Source: Branchinecta lynchi (taxonomy: Eukaryota > Arthropoda > Branchiopoda > Anostraca > Branchinectidae). Taken from it: DNA of 64,000 bases. The position numbers were made by a program, and so were the translations under genes. The stretch's first letter is position 1, and the number at the start of each line of letters is the position of its first letter. This document shows positions 22,922 through 32,647 of the stretch, piece after piece. The notes below the pieces were generated by a model, which was not told where the DNA came from, made no database searches, and worked only from the letters and a program-made list of their open reading frames with translations. The stretch covers positions 3,906,001 to 3,970,000 of the forward strand of contig JAKZAP010000014.1 of the NCBI GenBank assembly GCA_023053575.1, read 5' to 3'.

Positions 22922-23862
22922 TTTGACATATTCATTATCGCATAACTAGCTAGAGTATGTTGTACCCTTTCAAAAATCTTTTACAATATCTAATAGTTTA
23001 TTTAATCCATCCGGTCCTTATTTTGCTAGAAAAACTGTCCCACGATTTTTGAAGACACACATTAGGCCTACAATTTTATTTTGTCATGAACTTTTGCCAC
23101 CCGGTTTTAAATATTAATTATCACATCACTAGAGTAAGATGTACCGTTTCAAAGATCTTTTACAATATCTAATAATTTATTAAATCCATCCGGTCCTTAT
23201 TTCTGCCCTATGTATGGCAAGAAGGTGAATGGGAATCTCTACTACCTGGCTTGTAAATGTGAGGGGTAGTCGGGATTAAGAGCAGAAGTTTTGGTTAAGT
23301 TTGGTAGAGGAAATGGATGGAAGCAAAAAATGAAAAGTGTGATTTTTTTTTAGATCCAAAGGACTCTTACTTATTCTGTAATTTCTGTTATCCCTAGCTT
23401 AGAATTGTTAGCCTCAGATATCCCCAACCTTCGCCATTGTTTCGTTTCGCAACTATGAGCTTTTAGCGCTTTTAGGAAAGACACGAGTTTTTCAGTCACG
23501 GAGCGCCAAAAGCTTCAAGGTCCGTGGACACGCCTTTCACAAATAAGTGCATGAGAATCATTTTGATTAGCTTTCTCATTTTTTAATCAGGGCGAGCACA
23601 TTTTTCAGATACCCTGCGTCCAATCTCCGCTTCGGAGAACGGGAAGTATGGCTATGAACTACTTAACCTTTATCTCGGAAAGAAACACGCGGATAATACT
23701 ACGGTTTGGACTTAGGGACGTGAATGCATTACTTGTTAACTTAGCACTAAGTATCTGAAAAGACTGGAGAGTATCAGTGACACCATACTTCTTAACAATA
23801 AGGATACGGTGTCGGAGGGTACAGTATAAATACATACGTACAGTAGATAAGACAGTACATAC

Positions 23863-24030
23863 CTTGCCGATAGCATATGCCTGAACCGGGAACGGTGCAT
23901 GCGGCACTTCCTTGCCGCCATATTTGACTTTGACCTTGTACTGGCCAACATCGTCTGGCACATAAGTTGCTTTGAATGTTCCATCACCATTATCAGCAAT
24001 CTTAACTTTGCGAGGGTATCCGTCAGGGCC
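23863..24030 (-). CDS. cher: Filamin exon 11 of window (second half of repeat 14 equivalent)
   Basis: The exon has 56 complete codons, phase 0 at both ends. It contains KIADNGDGTFKATYVPDDVG and the final strands KVKYGGKEVPHAPFPV, the usual end of a filamin repeat, then a short linker AYAIGK. The acceptor is TTTATTTTTTTCATAG and the donor is GTATGT. The upstream intron holds a 1042-bp hAT element whose near end is only 77 bases from the acceptor. Confidence 0.95.
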
Positions 24031-24217
24031 CTATGAAAAAAATAAATAAAGTCAGTGCATAAAATTATCTGTGACTACCTGAACAAACTTCCTTTAATAC
24101 TCTATATCAGTGGTTTTCAACCGGTGCAACCGGTGAGAGGGGTACGCGAAGGAACCAAAATTGATTTAGTCTGTAGCTTCATCTCATTTTGGATTGTCGA
24201 TAGCCTAATATTACCAG

Positions 24218-24706
24218 CAGAGGCATCACCAGCCAAAACATACCTTAAGGGGCAAGGTATTTTTATTGACCGACAGGTCATTTTACCAATTAATTTTTTA
24301 AGTAACTACTTTTACGAAAAATCGCAGTGCTTCCCGCCGACTCATTTCTTTTCTGGCCGGCCTTTTGAGGGGGATGGGTATTGTCACGTTCCTTGTCACG
24401 GGAGTTCTCACCGGTGGTCTCCGGTTTTTCTTATAAGCCGTTTTTGCATCCACCGGTGACTTCTCACCAGTCTTATAACCCGTTTTTGAACTAACCAGTG
24501 TCCGGTTTTATCTCACCGGTGCGGACTAACAAGAACCTGCTCGAGCTCACCCTGCTGCAGCGAGGAGTTAGCCGGTTTTCATCAACTCACAGGTGAACCA
24601 AAAAAACACGTTCTAAGGGAAGAACGCGGACACTGGGGACTAAACACCAGAGACAGCCCGGAGTGCAACGAACGCAGCTATTGTCAACCCGTGCGTGACG
24701 CCTCTG
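24218..24706. mobile_element. Second hAT element nested in the first
   Basis: Starts CAGAGGCATC, ends GACGCCTCTG, and is flanked by ATTACCAG (24210-24217) and ATTACAAG (24707-24714), 7 of 8 identical. The left end (AGCCAAAACATACC..., then AAAATCGCAGTG) resembles the element at 10997-11326. The middle has several CACCGGTG and TTATAAxCCGTTTTTG blocks in loose tandem. Confidence 0.75.
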
Positions 24707-24783
24707 ATTACAAGCCCTAGTGAAAGTCAGTGAAATAATGTTTTTTCAAAAACAGCTAGCCTACTACCGTAAAATCTGCTCCT

Positions 24784-25053
24784 GTGTCAAACAGTATTGT
24801 TTCAAGAAGAATCGTAGACATTGCAAGTGATGTTGTCAGGTTGCGAACTAAGCCAACGGAAAAGTCTGCGATGCAGCTTGATGAAAGCACGGAGAACATC
24901 AAAACCAAACACGAAAACAGGCTGACTGTAAAAAAATATGCTGCTAATGAGGTCAAGCCGAGATTTGACAAAATGTTTGCTACAAAGCAGCCTCTAGTGA
25001 TTGCCTCATTGATTTTGTATATATTTTCACACATGCCTTATCATTTAAGATAA
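24784..25053 (+). pseudogene. hAT transposase remnant
   Basis: The plus-strand frame reads SNSIVSRRIVDIASDVV, then KSAMQLDESTENIK. SxxTVxRRIxDxAxD followed by xxQLDEST is the region around the first catalytic aspartate of Charlie/Buster-type hAT transposases (also seen in ZBED-like genes). Only about 90 residues remain, with no dimerisation domain. Confidence 0.6.
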
Positions 25054-25347
25054 TAACTATCGTCTTTTTCACGTTCTGAAAAAGGGGGTACGCAATATTT
25101 TCGAACCTTCATTAGGGGAACGCGGTACGGAAAAGGTTGGGAACCACTGCTCTATATGATTCCAAAACACGCCACTGATCCTCAGGAAGAAGGAGTAAGA
25201 GTCTCCGTAACGACCGAAACTCAACGACTCAAAACCTGTGTCAACCAATCACGGCGATCTTTGGGAGCAGATGTGACGCCATTTCTGCCTTTCTTCCGCT
25301 AGGTACCCGGAGAGGCCGGAGATTTTGCATCGGCAAGGAGAGTATCA

Positions 25348-25639
25348 CCCGATGAAAAATTTGTAGCCTGCGTAGTAGTATAGTAGTAGTACGAAAACGT
25401 TGCATGTAATACGATGTGATAGCAAAGATTACTATCATTTAATGTGCCTCAGACTGGTCCAATCTTATGTAGTAGTATCCAGTAGCATCCTGTCTTGCCA
25501 TAGTAGGATCCGGTCTTGCTAATAGTAGCATATAGTAGTCTGCAGTAACACGGTAGCCTTGAAGTAGAAGCATGTAGTAGCATCGTTAGTTCTGCATGCT
25601 ACTTTTTCGTACTACTTCATAGTACTATTTTGAGATAAA
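25348..25639 (-). mobile_element. CCCGATGAAAAATTT element, copy 4 (reverse, one end lost)
   Basis: Begins CCCGATGAAAAATTTGTAGC and runs to CTATTTTGAGATAAAG, lacking the last terminal bases. A further fragment (GCATGCTACTTTCGCA to GCTACTGGATACTAC) is at about 58780-58845. Confidence 0.7.
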
Positions 25640-26006
25640 GGCAAGGGCCTTTGTTGGCGTTGTTCAGCAGGGCGACTGTTGTCAAGTCTTAAACTAATAC
25701 TGAATGAAATGTATTAGATACAAGTAGTATTAATAAACTGCAGCACAAGTTCTTGGGACTTTCTTTTTGCTGCAATAGGATATTGTTGTAATGTATTTCA
25801 TTTTATTTTCAATATTTTGGTTAAAAATAAAAAACCTACCTACTTCCCTAAAATGAATGAAGCATCTATGAAGCACTGCCCAAGGGCGTAAATGCAGTAG
25901 AAAAGTACAAAGGAATATAAAACAATGTAAAACTAGACAAATATTTAGAGAGAGAAGCTTCGGCTTAACGTCTTTTTCTATTATAAATAAAATAAATAAT
26001 AGGTCC

Positions 26007-26092
26007 TCGCCTGACGAGGACCCTTGCCTAGAAGGGCCGAAATATCACTGATGAAGAATCGTAGCTGACGTATCCGTTGTAAACATTGTTTG
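26007..26092 (+). ncRNA. Hammerhead-like repeat, second subtype
   Basis: CTGACGA (26011-26017), stem II with loop GCCTAG, GAAA (26039-26042), then ATCGTAGCTGAC and the TATCCGTTGTAAACATT flank. Stem I has only two good pairs. Abuts a terminal-inverted-repeat element at about 26096. Confidence 0.4.
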
Positions 26093-26095
26093 ACG

Positions 26096-26365
26096 TTTGA
26101 CGTCACGAATTCTGGCTTTTCGCCGTCAGGGCTGGAACGATTTTTCTATTTTCCAGCAGAATCTCACGCCAGGGGCGAATCCGACCAATCACGTTACAGA
26201 GATGCGTAGTTACTACGCTTACTACGGTCCCGAGAATGGTAAGCAAATAGTAACTATTAGTTACTATTCCGACAAGGTTGGAACGGTCAGCGTAGTAACT
26301 CTTCATCAGGATGGAACGGAAATAGTAACTATTAGTAACTATTGTTAGAAGGGTGGAACACGCTC
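26096..26365 (+). mobile_element. GAGCGTGTTCCA-type element, copy 2
   Basis: 5' end cut short just before ACGTCACGAATTCTGGC, right terminus TGGAACACGCTC at 26354-26365. It ends 53 bases from the donor of filamin exon 10. Confidence 0.75.
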
Positions 26366-26417
26366 AAAGTCAGCTTGCGCTCAAAGAATATTTATCAGCA
26401 TAGTTATTACGACTTAC

Positions 26418-26574
26418 CAGAACTTGCACTTCAAGATCAGCGAATCCGGCCTCTGTTGTATCAATGGTGAAATCAACAGGCAGGGAAGCTGGTACCCCCT
26501 TACTGGAGACTCCAGGGCCGGTCACCTTGACATTGTTTGGTTCAACCTTCGGGCGAACCTTCATCTCAAACGGA
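26418..26574 (-). CDS. cher: Filamin exon 10 of window (first half of repeat 14 equivalent)
   Basis: The exon is 157 nt: one base completing a serine codon, then 52 codons. It starts with PFEMKVRPKV (end of the preceding repeat plus linker), then NNVKVTGPGVSSKGVPASLP and VDFTIDTTEAGF. The GVPASLPVDF stretch is among the best conserved in filamins and fixes the identity to repeat 14. The acceptor is CTTTTTCAG and the donor GTAAGT. A copy of the GAGCGTGTTCCA terminal-repeat element ends at 26365, 53 bases beyond the donor. Confidence 0.96.
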
Positions 26575-26689
26575 CTGAAAAAGAAATACAATAAAGAACA
26601 ATTATCTTGAATTATTTACTTAACTGCTTCTCCTAGGCCGGATTATAAGTGAAATAAACAGTTGATTAGGGTCGCCACGCTACGTCCAG

Positions 26690-27055
26690 AGGTCCGATCA
26701 GCCACTTAGAAGTAGGTGAACTGACGGTAGTCGAACTGACGGGCAGAGGTAGTGACGGGTGGGCAAAGTGACGGGGGGGGGGGGGCAAATGACGGGTTGG
26801 TGAGCTTACAGGTGGAACAAATGACGGGTGCGCAAACTTACTAATGTAACTTTTAGTTTCACCCATCGTACAAGAAAAAGAAAATGATGGAGTGTAAAAA
26901 AGAAAGAAAGTAGAAAAAAAAGAAAAACGAAGTGCAAATCAAAGAGGGAAAAATCACACATATAATTAAAAAATGTCAAAACTGATTTTGATGGGCGGGC
27001 GAACTGTCGGAGTTTTTCACCGAGCTGACGGGTGGGTGTATTGACGGGTTCCGGT
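26690..27055. repeat. Degenerate GTGACGGGTGGGCAAA-type short repeats
   Basis: About ten loosely spaced words of the type (C)TGACGGGTGGGC(A/G)AA, including a G-run at 26776-26787. The complementary words (CCCACACGTCAGTTCACC) occur at 4250-4385 and a single one at 7495-7530. Confidence 0.5.
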
Positions 27056-27059
27056 TGAT

Positions 27060-28933
27060 TACCCCGGCTGATTCATTTGATTTAAAAAAATAAAACTGAA
27101 AGCACAGATTTACTCAGTCGTCTTAAGGCATACCCCCACCGTCTCCTGGGGACTCCCCCAGCACAATTCCTGCTTTTTTGTTTGTCCCGGCCACTGGCTC
27201 TCTGTATTCCCACATAGATGGGAATGCTCCGATTATCGTCACGTCACTGTCATGAAAAAGAGATTCCATTTCAGATTCGATGCAAAGTCAATCTCGGGAG
27301 TTGCTGATGCAGTATGTTCTTTTGAAACCAGGTGTTTGAGCCATTAAAAGGAATTCCTGTAATCAGTTTAATTTTCGAATAACACTATTTCTCTACTTGT
27401 AGAGAATGCAACCGTATAGTTAAAAAAAAAAAAAAAAAAAATCAGAATTAGCATATATGGCAACAAAGTCGATCACAGAATTTAGACTGATTCGTAACCT
27501 GAGTAAGCATGAGTCGACATCGTAAATTTTCTGGTCGTAAATAATGTAATTATAAAATTAAATAATAAAATATTTTTATAAGTAGTGAACTGAAAGACAA
27601 AAATACTCCTCAACCGGGATTTGATCCCAGGACCCTCTGCTGCTTACAAAGCAAGCGCTCTAACCACTTGAGCTACCGAGGGACTTGTGAACAGAATTCG
27701 CAAACCCCCACAATAGTCTGGTAGAAGCCAATAGTCTGGTAAAGTGCCATCTATGTATCATTATAAATAATACAAAAAAATCAAAAGTGGCACTAAAGTC
27801 ACCTGAATAACCTCGGCGAGGGACATATTACTGCGAATTTTCGAATAAAATCTATCAAGGCACATTCCGCATATTCTCCTTGTTTTGTCTGGGGACGTGG
27901 CTCCCTCCCTCTTTTTCACCGTTCCCCTCGACTTCCCGCGAGAGTCAGAATTTAATTTCAGGCAAAAAACAAATTACTTACAATTGCTTCCTACGACACT
28001 CGAAAATAGTAGTATTTATTTGTAGGGTACTGTCGTGAACTTCCTAAAATCTGCCGAGTGTCTCAGTTCACCACATAAAACGCTGTTTAATAAAACTGTT
28101 CTTATATAAAAGCCATCAACAAAAACTCTTAACTGCTTAGGATCTCAGTCCACTTGCTACTGAATACTAAAAACACTCCATTCATTTCCCTCGAGGTTGA
28201 TGCCCGAGGGCGTGATATGGTTTACGGCGTAAACCTGATGATCGTGGTGAGTACTAAAAGGTATAGTGACACGTGAAGGGGATTCACGACAGATACACTA
28301 TTTAACTATTCCTTCAGCCCAAGCTGACTACGAATCTTTGTTGATCGAACTAAATGGATACGGTAGCTGAATCGTGTTTGAGCAAAAAACTGAAGTTCGA
28401 TTCAAAATCGAGAAAAATCATGATTTTTCGTACTGAAAAAGTTGAAAAAATGAAGAAAAAAAAATGCTTTGATGCTCAGTTAAAATTCAGCTGACTTATC
28501 GGTTTTAGCGTAGTCAACTACAGAAATGTACAGTCCCGGTATGTATTTAGTATTTATTTGAACTCGTAGCCTTAGTTACAATAGTTGTAATGAAGGAATG
28601 AACGAATCTTTTTGTTAACCCACTTCTATAAAATAGAAATAGTTGAGTACATAGACAAAAAAAAGAAACACAACTTAAATTACGATACGAATGAACACTT
28701 CCAACAGATTCCACTTCAAACAAACGGACAAGACCGTGATCCGGAGAAAACGCTGTGAAGAAAACAACCAACGTGTTATCATTGGTAAATGACTAGACAG
28801 ACCTTAACAACGGTCTTCAAATATTCGTACGACTGGTTTTGTTTTGCCTGGCTTTCCTACTTTTTAACCACGGCGCATTCAGTTTCAAATATTTTGCGTC
28901 CAGCCGCCGGGTCGGAGAGCGGGAAGGTTGGAT
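27060..28933. other. Filamin intron, largely unassigned
   Basis: Contains a 20-base A-run at 27421-27440, the tRNA-like sequence, and a degenerate hammerhead-family flank at about 28310-28385 (CCTTCAGCCCAAGCTGACTA). No gene seen. Confidence 0.3.
27609..27682 (-). tRNA. tRNA-Thr(TGT)-like sequence
   Basis: The minus strand folds as a cloverleaf: acceptor CCCTCGG with TTGAGGA (six of seven pairs, two G-U), D arm GCTC-AAGTGGTTA-GAGC, anticodon arm CTTGC-TTTGTAA-GCAGC (four of five pairs, anticodon TGT), T arm CTGGG-ATCAAAT-CCCGG. The variable region has about three extra bases and the first acceptor pair is lost. It is either a diverged gene or a tRNA-derived repeat. Confidence 0.5.
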
Positions 28934-29237
28934 AGAGAGTTCTACCCTACTTACCGTAGTTACTACGCATGTCGTCACGAATTCTGGCTTTTTGCCGTTA
29001 AGGGTGGAACGATATTTTTATTTTCCAGCAGAATATCGTGCCACTGGCGAATCCGACCATTCACGTTACAGAGATGCGTAGTTACCGCGCTTTCTACGCT
29101 CCCGAGCATGGTAAGCAAATATTTACTATTGGTTACGATTTCGAGAAGTCTGGGACGGTCAGCGTAGTAACTTTTTACGAGGCTGGAACGAAAATATTAA
29201 GTAATAGTTACTATTGTTAGAAGGGTGGAACACGCTC
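28934..29237 (+). mobile_element. GAGCGTGTTCCA-type element, copy 3
   Basis: Left end diverged (GAGAGTTCTACCC), all internal blocks present, right terminus TGGAACACGCTC at 29226-29237. Confidence 0.7.
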
Positions 29238-29446
29238 GGAGTCGACAAGCGCTAACAAGAAAATCGCTGATTTTACGTGAAGAGTAATGTTATTTTCGAA
29301 AAAGTGTATTTCTGAGCCATTCCACCGTGAAAAGATAATTTTTAGCAAGAGTTTTGCTTAAAATTTTGGTGATCATGCGACTCCATTGCCCCTTGTTACC
29401 CGGAGGGCTGAAATAAATCACAAGAAAGGGGAAAGAGGTGACCCAC

Positions 29447-29733
29447 CTTTTTGGGATGTCTTTGCCAGCATGTGTCACCCGGATCTTGCAGTTGGATCCC
29501 TCTGCTGGGGGAAGATAACTGACGTCATACGTTCCATCTCCATTGTCCTTTACTTCTGGTTTCTGCTGAGGTTGCCCCTTGTCAGATTTCAGCTCGACCG
29601 CCAGAGGCGCTTTTCCAGACTTGGTGGCGTCGATCCGGAACTTCTGTGGCACGCCTGCGCGGCAATTTTTCGGGTCTAAGCCAGGGCCATAAGCACGAAC
29701 GGCGTTCGGGTCCGCCACTCGTTCTGCGGCGAC
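29447..29733 (-). CDS. cher: Filamin exon 9 of window (repeat 13 equivalent)
   Basis: The exon is 287 nt: 95 codons plus two bases completing a serine with the next exon. It encodes ADPNAVRAYGPGLDPKNCRA, then KFRIDATKSGKAPLAVELKS, KDNGDGTYDVSYLPPAEG and THAGKDIPK, nearly a whole Ig-like repeat. The acceptor is GGTTCTGTTTCAG. The donor is GTGGGT, weaker than the GTAAGT used by several other exons. The acceptor and the first eight exon bases are copied twice more within 200 bases upstream (see the repeat at 29726-30016). Confidence 0.95.
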
Positions 29734-30016
29734 CTGAAACAGAACCAAATAACTCAACCGCGAAACTCTGCGGAGACCCAGGTAGGACCTTCAAAGAAGA
29801 CCTCGAACCCATCAGAGTTTTCCCGCGGCGACCTGAAACAGAACCAAATAACATGAAACTCTGCGGAGACCCAGGTAGGACCTTCAAAGAAGACCTCGAA
29901 CCCATCAGAGTTTTCCCGCGGCGACCTGAAACAGAACCAAATAACTCAACCATGAAACTCTGCGGAGACCCAGGTAGGACCTTCAAAGAAGACCTCGAAC
30001 CCATCAGAGTGTTCAA
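29726..30016. repeat. cher: Tandem triplication containing the exon 9 acceptor splice site
   Basis: Three copies begin with GCGGCGACCTGAAACAGAAC at 29726, 29825 and 29918 (periods 99 and 93; the second lacks CTCAAC). On the minus strand each copy reads GGTTCTGTTTCAG followed by GTCGCCGC, the 3' splice site plus the first eight bases of exon 9. Only the copy nearest the exon leads into the filamin frame. From either extra acceptor the frame is GTC GCC GCG GGA AAA CTC TGA, a stop at codon seven. Confidence 0.9.
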
Positions 30017-30166
30017 CCGTCATAGAAGGAGGTGGGATACTTCTTGGCTCCACCTTTCGATGCCCTTCACGAAAGACTGAGCGTCATCACTCAACTTGGT
30101 CCATCAGCTGATATCACCAAAGAGAACTGCACCGCTTGCGTCCTAACACAAGTTCAAGTAAGTAAG
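29952..30166 (+). mobile_element. Retroposed LINE 3' fragment with 10-bp target duplication
   Basis: A 215-bp segment ending in AAGTAAGTAAG is flanked by the direct repeat TAACTCAACC (29942-29951 and 30167-30176). Tail plus target duplication mark it as a 5'-truncated retroposon on the plus strand. Its 5' part was afterwards included in the tandem array at 29726-30016. Confidence 0.65.
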
Positions 30167-30499
30167 TAACTCAACCTCCACAGCCGCCCGACAAAATTGG
30201 TCAGGAGGGATCATGAAGCTACCGTTTATGAAGAATTTAGCTCTCCTCGGTCTGATATAATTATCTATCTTTTCGAGACAGACTTGTGCATTCTTAATTT
30301 GCACAAAGCGTCCCAATATATGCCACCAAACTTGGAGAGATGGTGCCAATTTTTATTCAGAGGCTTTTGTAGCGGGATAATCTTTTTGTTTTCTTCGTTT
30401 AAGCTGATATTTATTAATGTTAGTGGTGGCGATAGTATAAGCTTTACACAAATGTATTAGTAAATAAATTTCCTTCTGTTTATGATTATTCAAGTATTT

Positions 30500-30590
30500 A
30501 AATGTAATGATAGACGTATTTAGTGCCATGTCGGCGCTACGAGTTGGATCAATAAACATATCTATCTATCCATCTATCTATCTATGATGA
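30500..30590 (+). repeat. Retroposon 3' end with ATCT tail
   Basis: GCGCTACGAGTTGGATCAATAAACATATCTATCTATCC ends in an ATCT microsatellite. The same end occurs at 45085-45132 (CACTACGAGTTGGATCAATA), and an ATCT tail without this head lies at 63085-63102. Shared end plus tail indicates a LINE or SINE family. Confidence 0.5.
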
Positions 30591-30656
30591 AAAATATATA
30601 CTAAGTGAGAAACAAAGTATATACGAAGTAGTGAAACAAAAATACTAAGATAATAC

Positions 30657-30829
30657 CTTGAATGGAGAACCGGTTATATGTTGCTCAGCAAACTTGACGC
30701 TGATGTCATAATCTCCCTCCTCAAGTGGGATGTACTCAACAGTACAGGAGCCGTCTCTGTTGTCTTTGCACGTCATCCTCGCCTCAGACGGACCTTCAAT
30801 GGCCAGACCAAGACCGCCTGCCCCAGCAC
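30657..30829 (-). CDS. cher: Filamin exon 8 of window (second part of repeat 12 equivalent)
   Basis: The exon is 173 nt: two bases completing a glycine, then 57 codons. It encodes the hallmark [20 protein letters not shown], then [20 protein letters not shown] and [15 protein letters not shown]. The GAGxGGLGLxxEGPSE block is diagnostic of filamin repeat 12. The acceptor is CTTCTTCCTAG; the donor GTATTA is non-consensus at +4 to +6. Confidence 0.96.
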
Positions 30830-31013
30830 CTAGGAAGAAGTTTACCGACGTTTATTTTACCGGAGAGTTTACCTAAACTTTAACCTGTGACTGCTTCAAA
30901 TGCTGGATATGAGCTTATTCTTGTGGCCTCGTTTCTTCTCGTTTCTTTAACTTCAGGGAAGGAAACAAACCTGTAATGTAGATTGCAGGTTTGTTTCCTT
31001 CCCTGAAGAGGAT

Positions 31014-31080
31014 TGACAGCCTGACGAGGACCCTTGCCAAGAAGGGCCGAAATATCGCTGATGAAGAATCGTAGCTGACA
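31014..31080 (+). ncRNA. Hammerhead-like repeat, second subtype, strong stem I
   Basis: On the plus strand: TGACAGC (stem I), CTGACGA (31021-31027), the same stem II, GAAA (31049-31052), then a 20-base segment ending GTA and GCTGACA. Stem I pairs in six of seven positions. Stem III is poor (A-U, U-G, then a mismatch), so cleavage is doubtful. The subtype ends TATCCGTTGTAAACATT, unlike the TTATCCGTTTTGCACCGTC of the other subtype. Confidence 0.45.
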
Positions 31081-31121
31081 TATCCGTTGTAAACATTTTT
31101 TGAATAAATGCAAAATAATAT

Positions 31122-31300
31122 TTTTTGACGGTGCAAAACGGATAAGTCAGCTACATTTTATTAGAGCTATATTTCTTCAGGCTTGAGCCTGAGGAGGACC
31201 CTTGCGAAGAAGGGCCGAAATATAGCTCTAATAAAATAAAGCTAACTTATCCGTTTTCCACCGTCAAACATGATTCGCAGTCAGCTTGGGCTGAAGGACT
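31122..31300. repeat. Foldback of two hammerhead-type repeats
   Basis: The left arm (31122-31175) and right arm (31219-31272) are inverted copies of the TTGACGGTGCAAAACGGATA-to-GAAATATAGC part of the hammerhead repeat. The left arm has lost stem II. The right copy keeps CTGAGGA (31189-31195), stem II and GAAA (31217-31220), but U16.1 is replaced by A, so it should not cleave. The segment then continues into the usual 3' flank ending in CAGCTTGGGCTGAAGGA. Confidence 0.6.
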
Positions 31301-31809
31301 ATCTACGCAAAATAATCCTCAATTGTGTATATTGTAATTTTGTGTATTTTAGTTTTGATTGGTCAACTGACTTACATGTTTATTTTATGACAACAAAACT
31401 GATAATCAGCTTTGTCCGTCACATGTTTTTGGAAGAAACTGAACTCAACTGAAAAACTGAAGTTACAAACTATATAATCAAGGACCTAGAACCGTGCTTC
31501 AGAGAATGCTTTCTCGAATTCCCTAGTTTGACGCACTGAGTTTATCGAAGCGACAGAATTTGCAGCGCAATAACTATCTATGTCATCAATTTCGCTGATA
31601 CCCTCGAGCCCCTATAAAACTGTTTCTTCACTCTCAGATATCTTTTACTTGTCAAGTATTTTGATAAGCCATCCATGTCGAGAATTGATCAATCAATCAA
31701 TTTCCTTTTAGCTTACGCCATAAAAAAAGAAAATACTACTCGAAACAAACAAAACAACACACGCACAGACGACCCTAATGCTTAACTAATCCATAAGATT
31801 ACACGTTAC

Positions 31810-32170
31810 TGGTTCTTGTATTAAAATAATTATTTGTAAATATTCAGTTTGTAAATAAGGTTGTTAGTATAGTCTGGATACTAACTAAAATCAAAATCAC
31901 AAGTTACACTAAAGCACGGAAATAATTCTCACTTACGATTTAAAGTTAATTTCAAGTTTTAAGAATTCATTCATTCTTCAAATTTTACTTATGACATCTC
32001 GTTATCCCTGCGAGATTAGTCATAATTTGATATTTTGTTTCCTACATTTGTATTTTTGAACTATTTTGCGCGAGGTAAACTTGAACTTACAACCCTCATT
32101 AAACTTGAATATACTAACAACCTTATTTACAAACTGATTATTTACAAATAATTATTTTAATACAAGACTG
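31810..32170. mobile_element. Element with 61-bp terminal inverted repeats
   Basis: Arms 31810-31870 and 32108-32170 are inverted copies with three or four mismatches (TCTTGTATTAAAATAATTAT at the outer ends). The interior is AT-rich without coding capacity. Confidence 0.7.
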
Positions 32171-32410
32171 GTACTAACATGAACAATGGATCAGCTGCCA
32201 CTCTAATAAGGCTATTCTCTGACGTCTGGATGCGCAGGAAGAAGCTCCACCGAGCCTTCTCCATTATTTCCCGAAGAGTGCAGCAACGCCTTCCCACTAG
32301 TTCAGCAGACACACTACATATACGATGCCGCTGCGGCATCAATGCGGGACGAATAAAGAGGCTTTGTCGACGCCCTATGCGCCACCGATGGCTCTGGAGG
32401 AACTAAGGTC
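32157..32410 (+). other. Open stretch of unknown nature
   Basis: A 75-codon plus-strand frame with higher GC than its flanks (RRKKLHRAFSIISRRVQQRL) directly beyond filamin exon 7 in the downstream intron. No family recognised. It could be transposon-derived. Confidence 0.2.
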
Positions 32411-32482
32411 TACGTTAAGGTACACTGGATGTAAATGTTGCACTGTTTTTGTTCATGGCGACTGATGGGGACTTGGTCATAC

Positions 32483-32647
32483 CTTTAGTCTCGACTGTGA
32501 AAGCATTCATCTGCTCCACGATTCCTTTCAGAAGACCTTGACCATAGGCGCGGCATTTCCTTGGGTCACAGCCTCGTTGGGCGGTCACTGGGAAAGGAGA
32601 GCCTGGGATTGGCACACCGTCGTAAGTTACATCCACCTGGTGACGAC
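32483..32647 (-). CDS. cher: Filamin exon 7 of window (end of repeat 11, start of repeat 12 equivalents)
   Basis: The exon is 165 nt: two bases completing a glycine, 54 codons, then one base of the next glycine codon. It encodes RHQVDVTYDGVPIPGSPFPV (end of repeat 11), the linker TAQRGCDPRKCRAYGQGLLK, then a second repeat's first strand with NAFTVETK. The acceptor is TATCTTTTTTTTAG and the donor GTATGA. Together with the next exon it rebuilds VETKGAGAGG, a conserved filamin junction. Confidence 0.96.

Larger units (their letters stand above)
24108..25149 (+). mobile_element. hAT transposon (Charlie-like) with 8-bp target duplication
   Basis: Termini CAGTGGTTTTCAACC and GGTTGGGAACCACTG are inverted repeats of the well-known hAT type, flanked by the exact 8-bp duplication CTCTATAT (24100-24107 and 25150-25157). 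The 1042-bp element is internally deleted and contains a second hAT element (24218-24706). Its right end keeps a transposase remnant. It lies in the filamin intron, 77 bases from the acceptor of exon 11. Confidence 0.9.

Noticed and set aside
24055..24459. 134-codon plus-strand frame
   Set aside because: Crosses the border of one hAT element and the start of another; chance frame.
29646..30080. 144-codon plus-strand frame with three similar blocks, looking like a repeat protein
   Set aside because: It is antisense to filamin exon 9 and its repetition is the DNA tandem array with the duplicated acceptor; no family resemblance.
31056..31064. Second CTGATGA word inside the second hammerhead subtype, read as another ribozyme core
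   Set aside because: No GAAA with a stem II follows it at the right distance.
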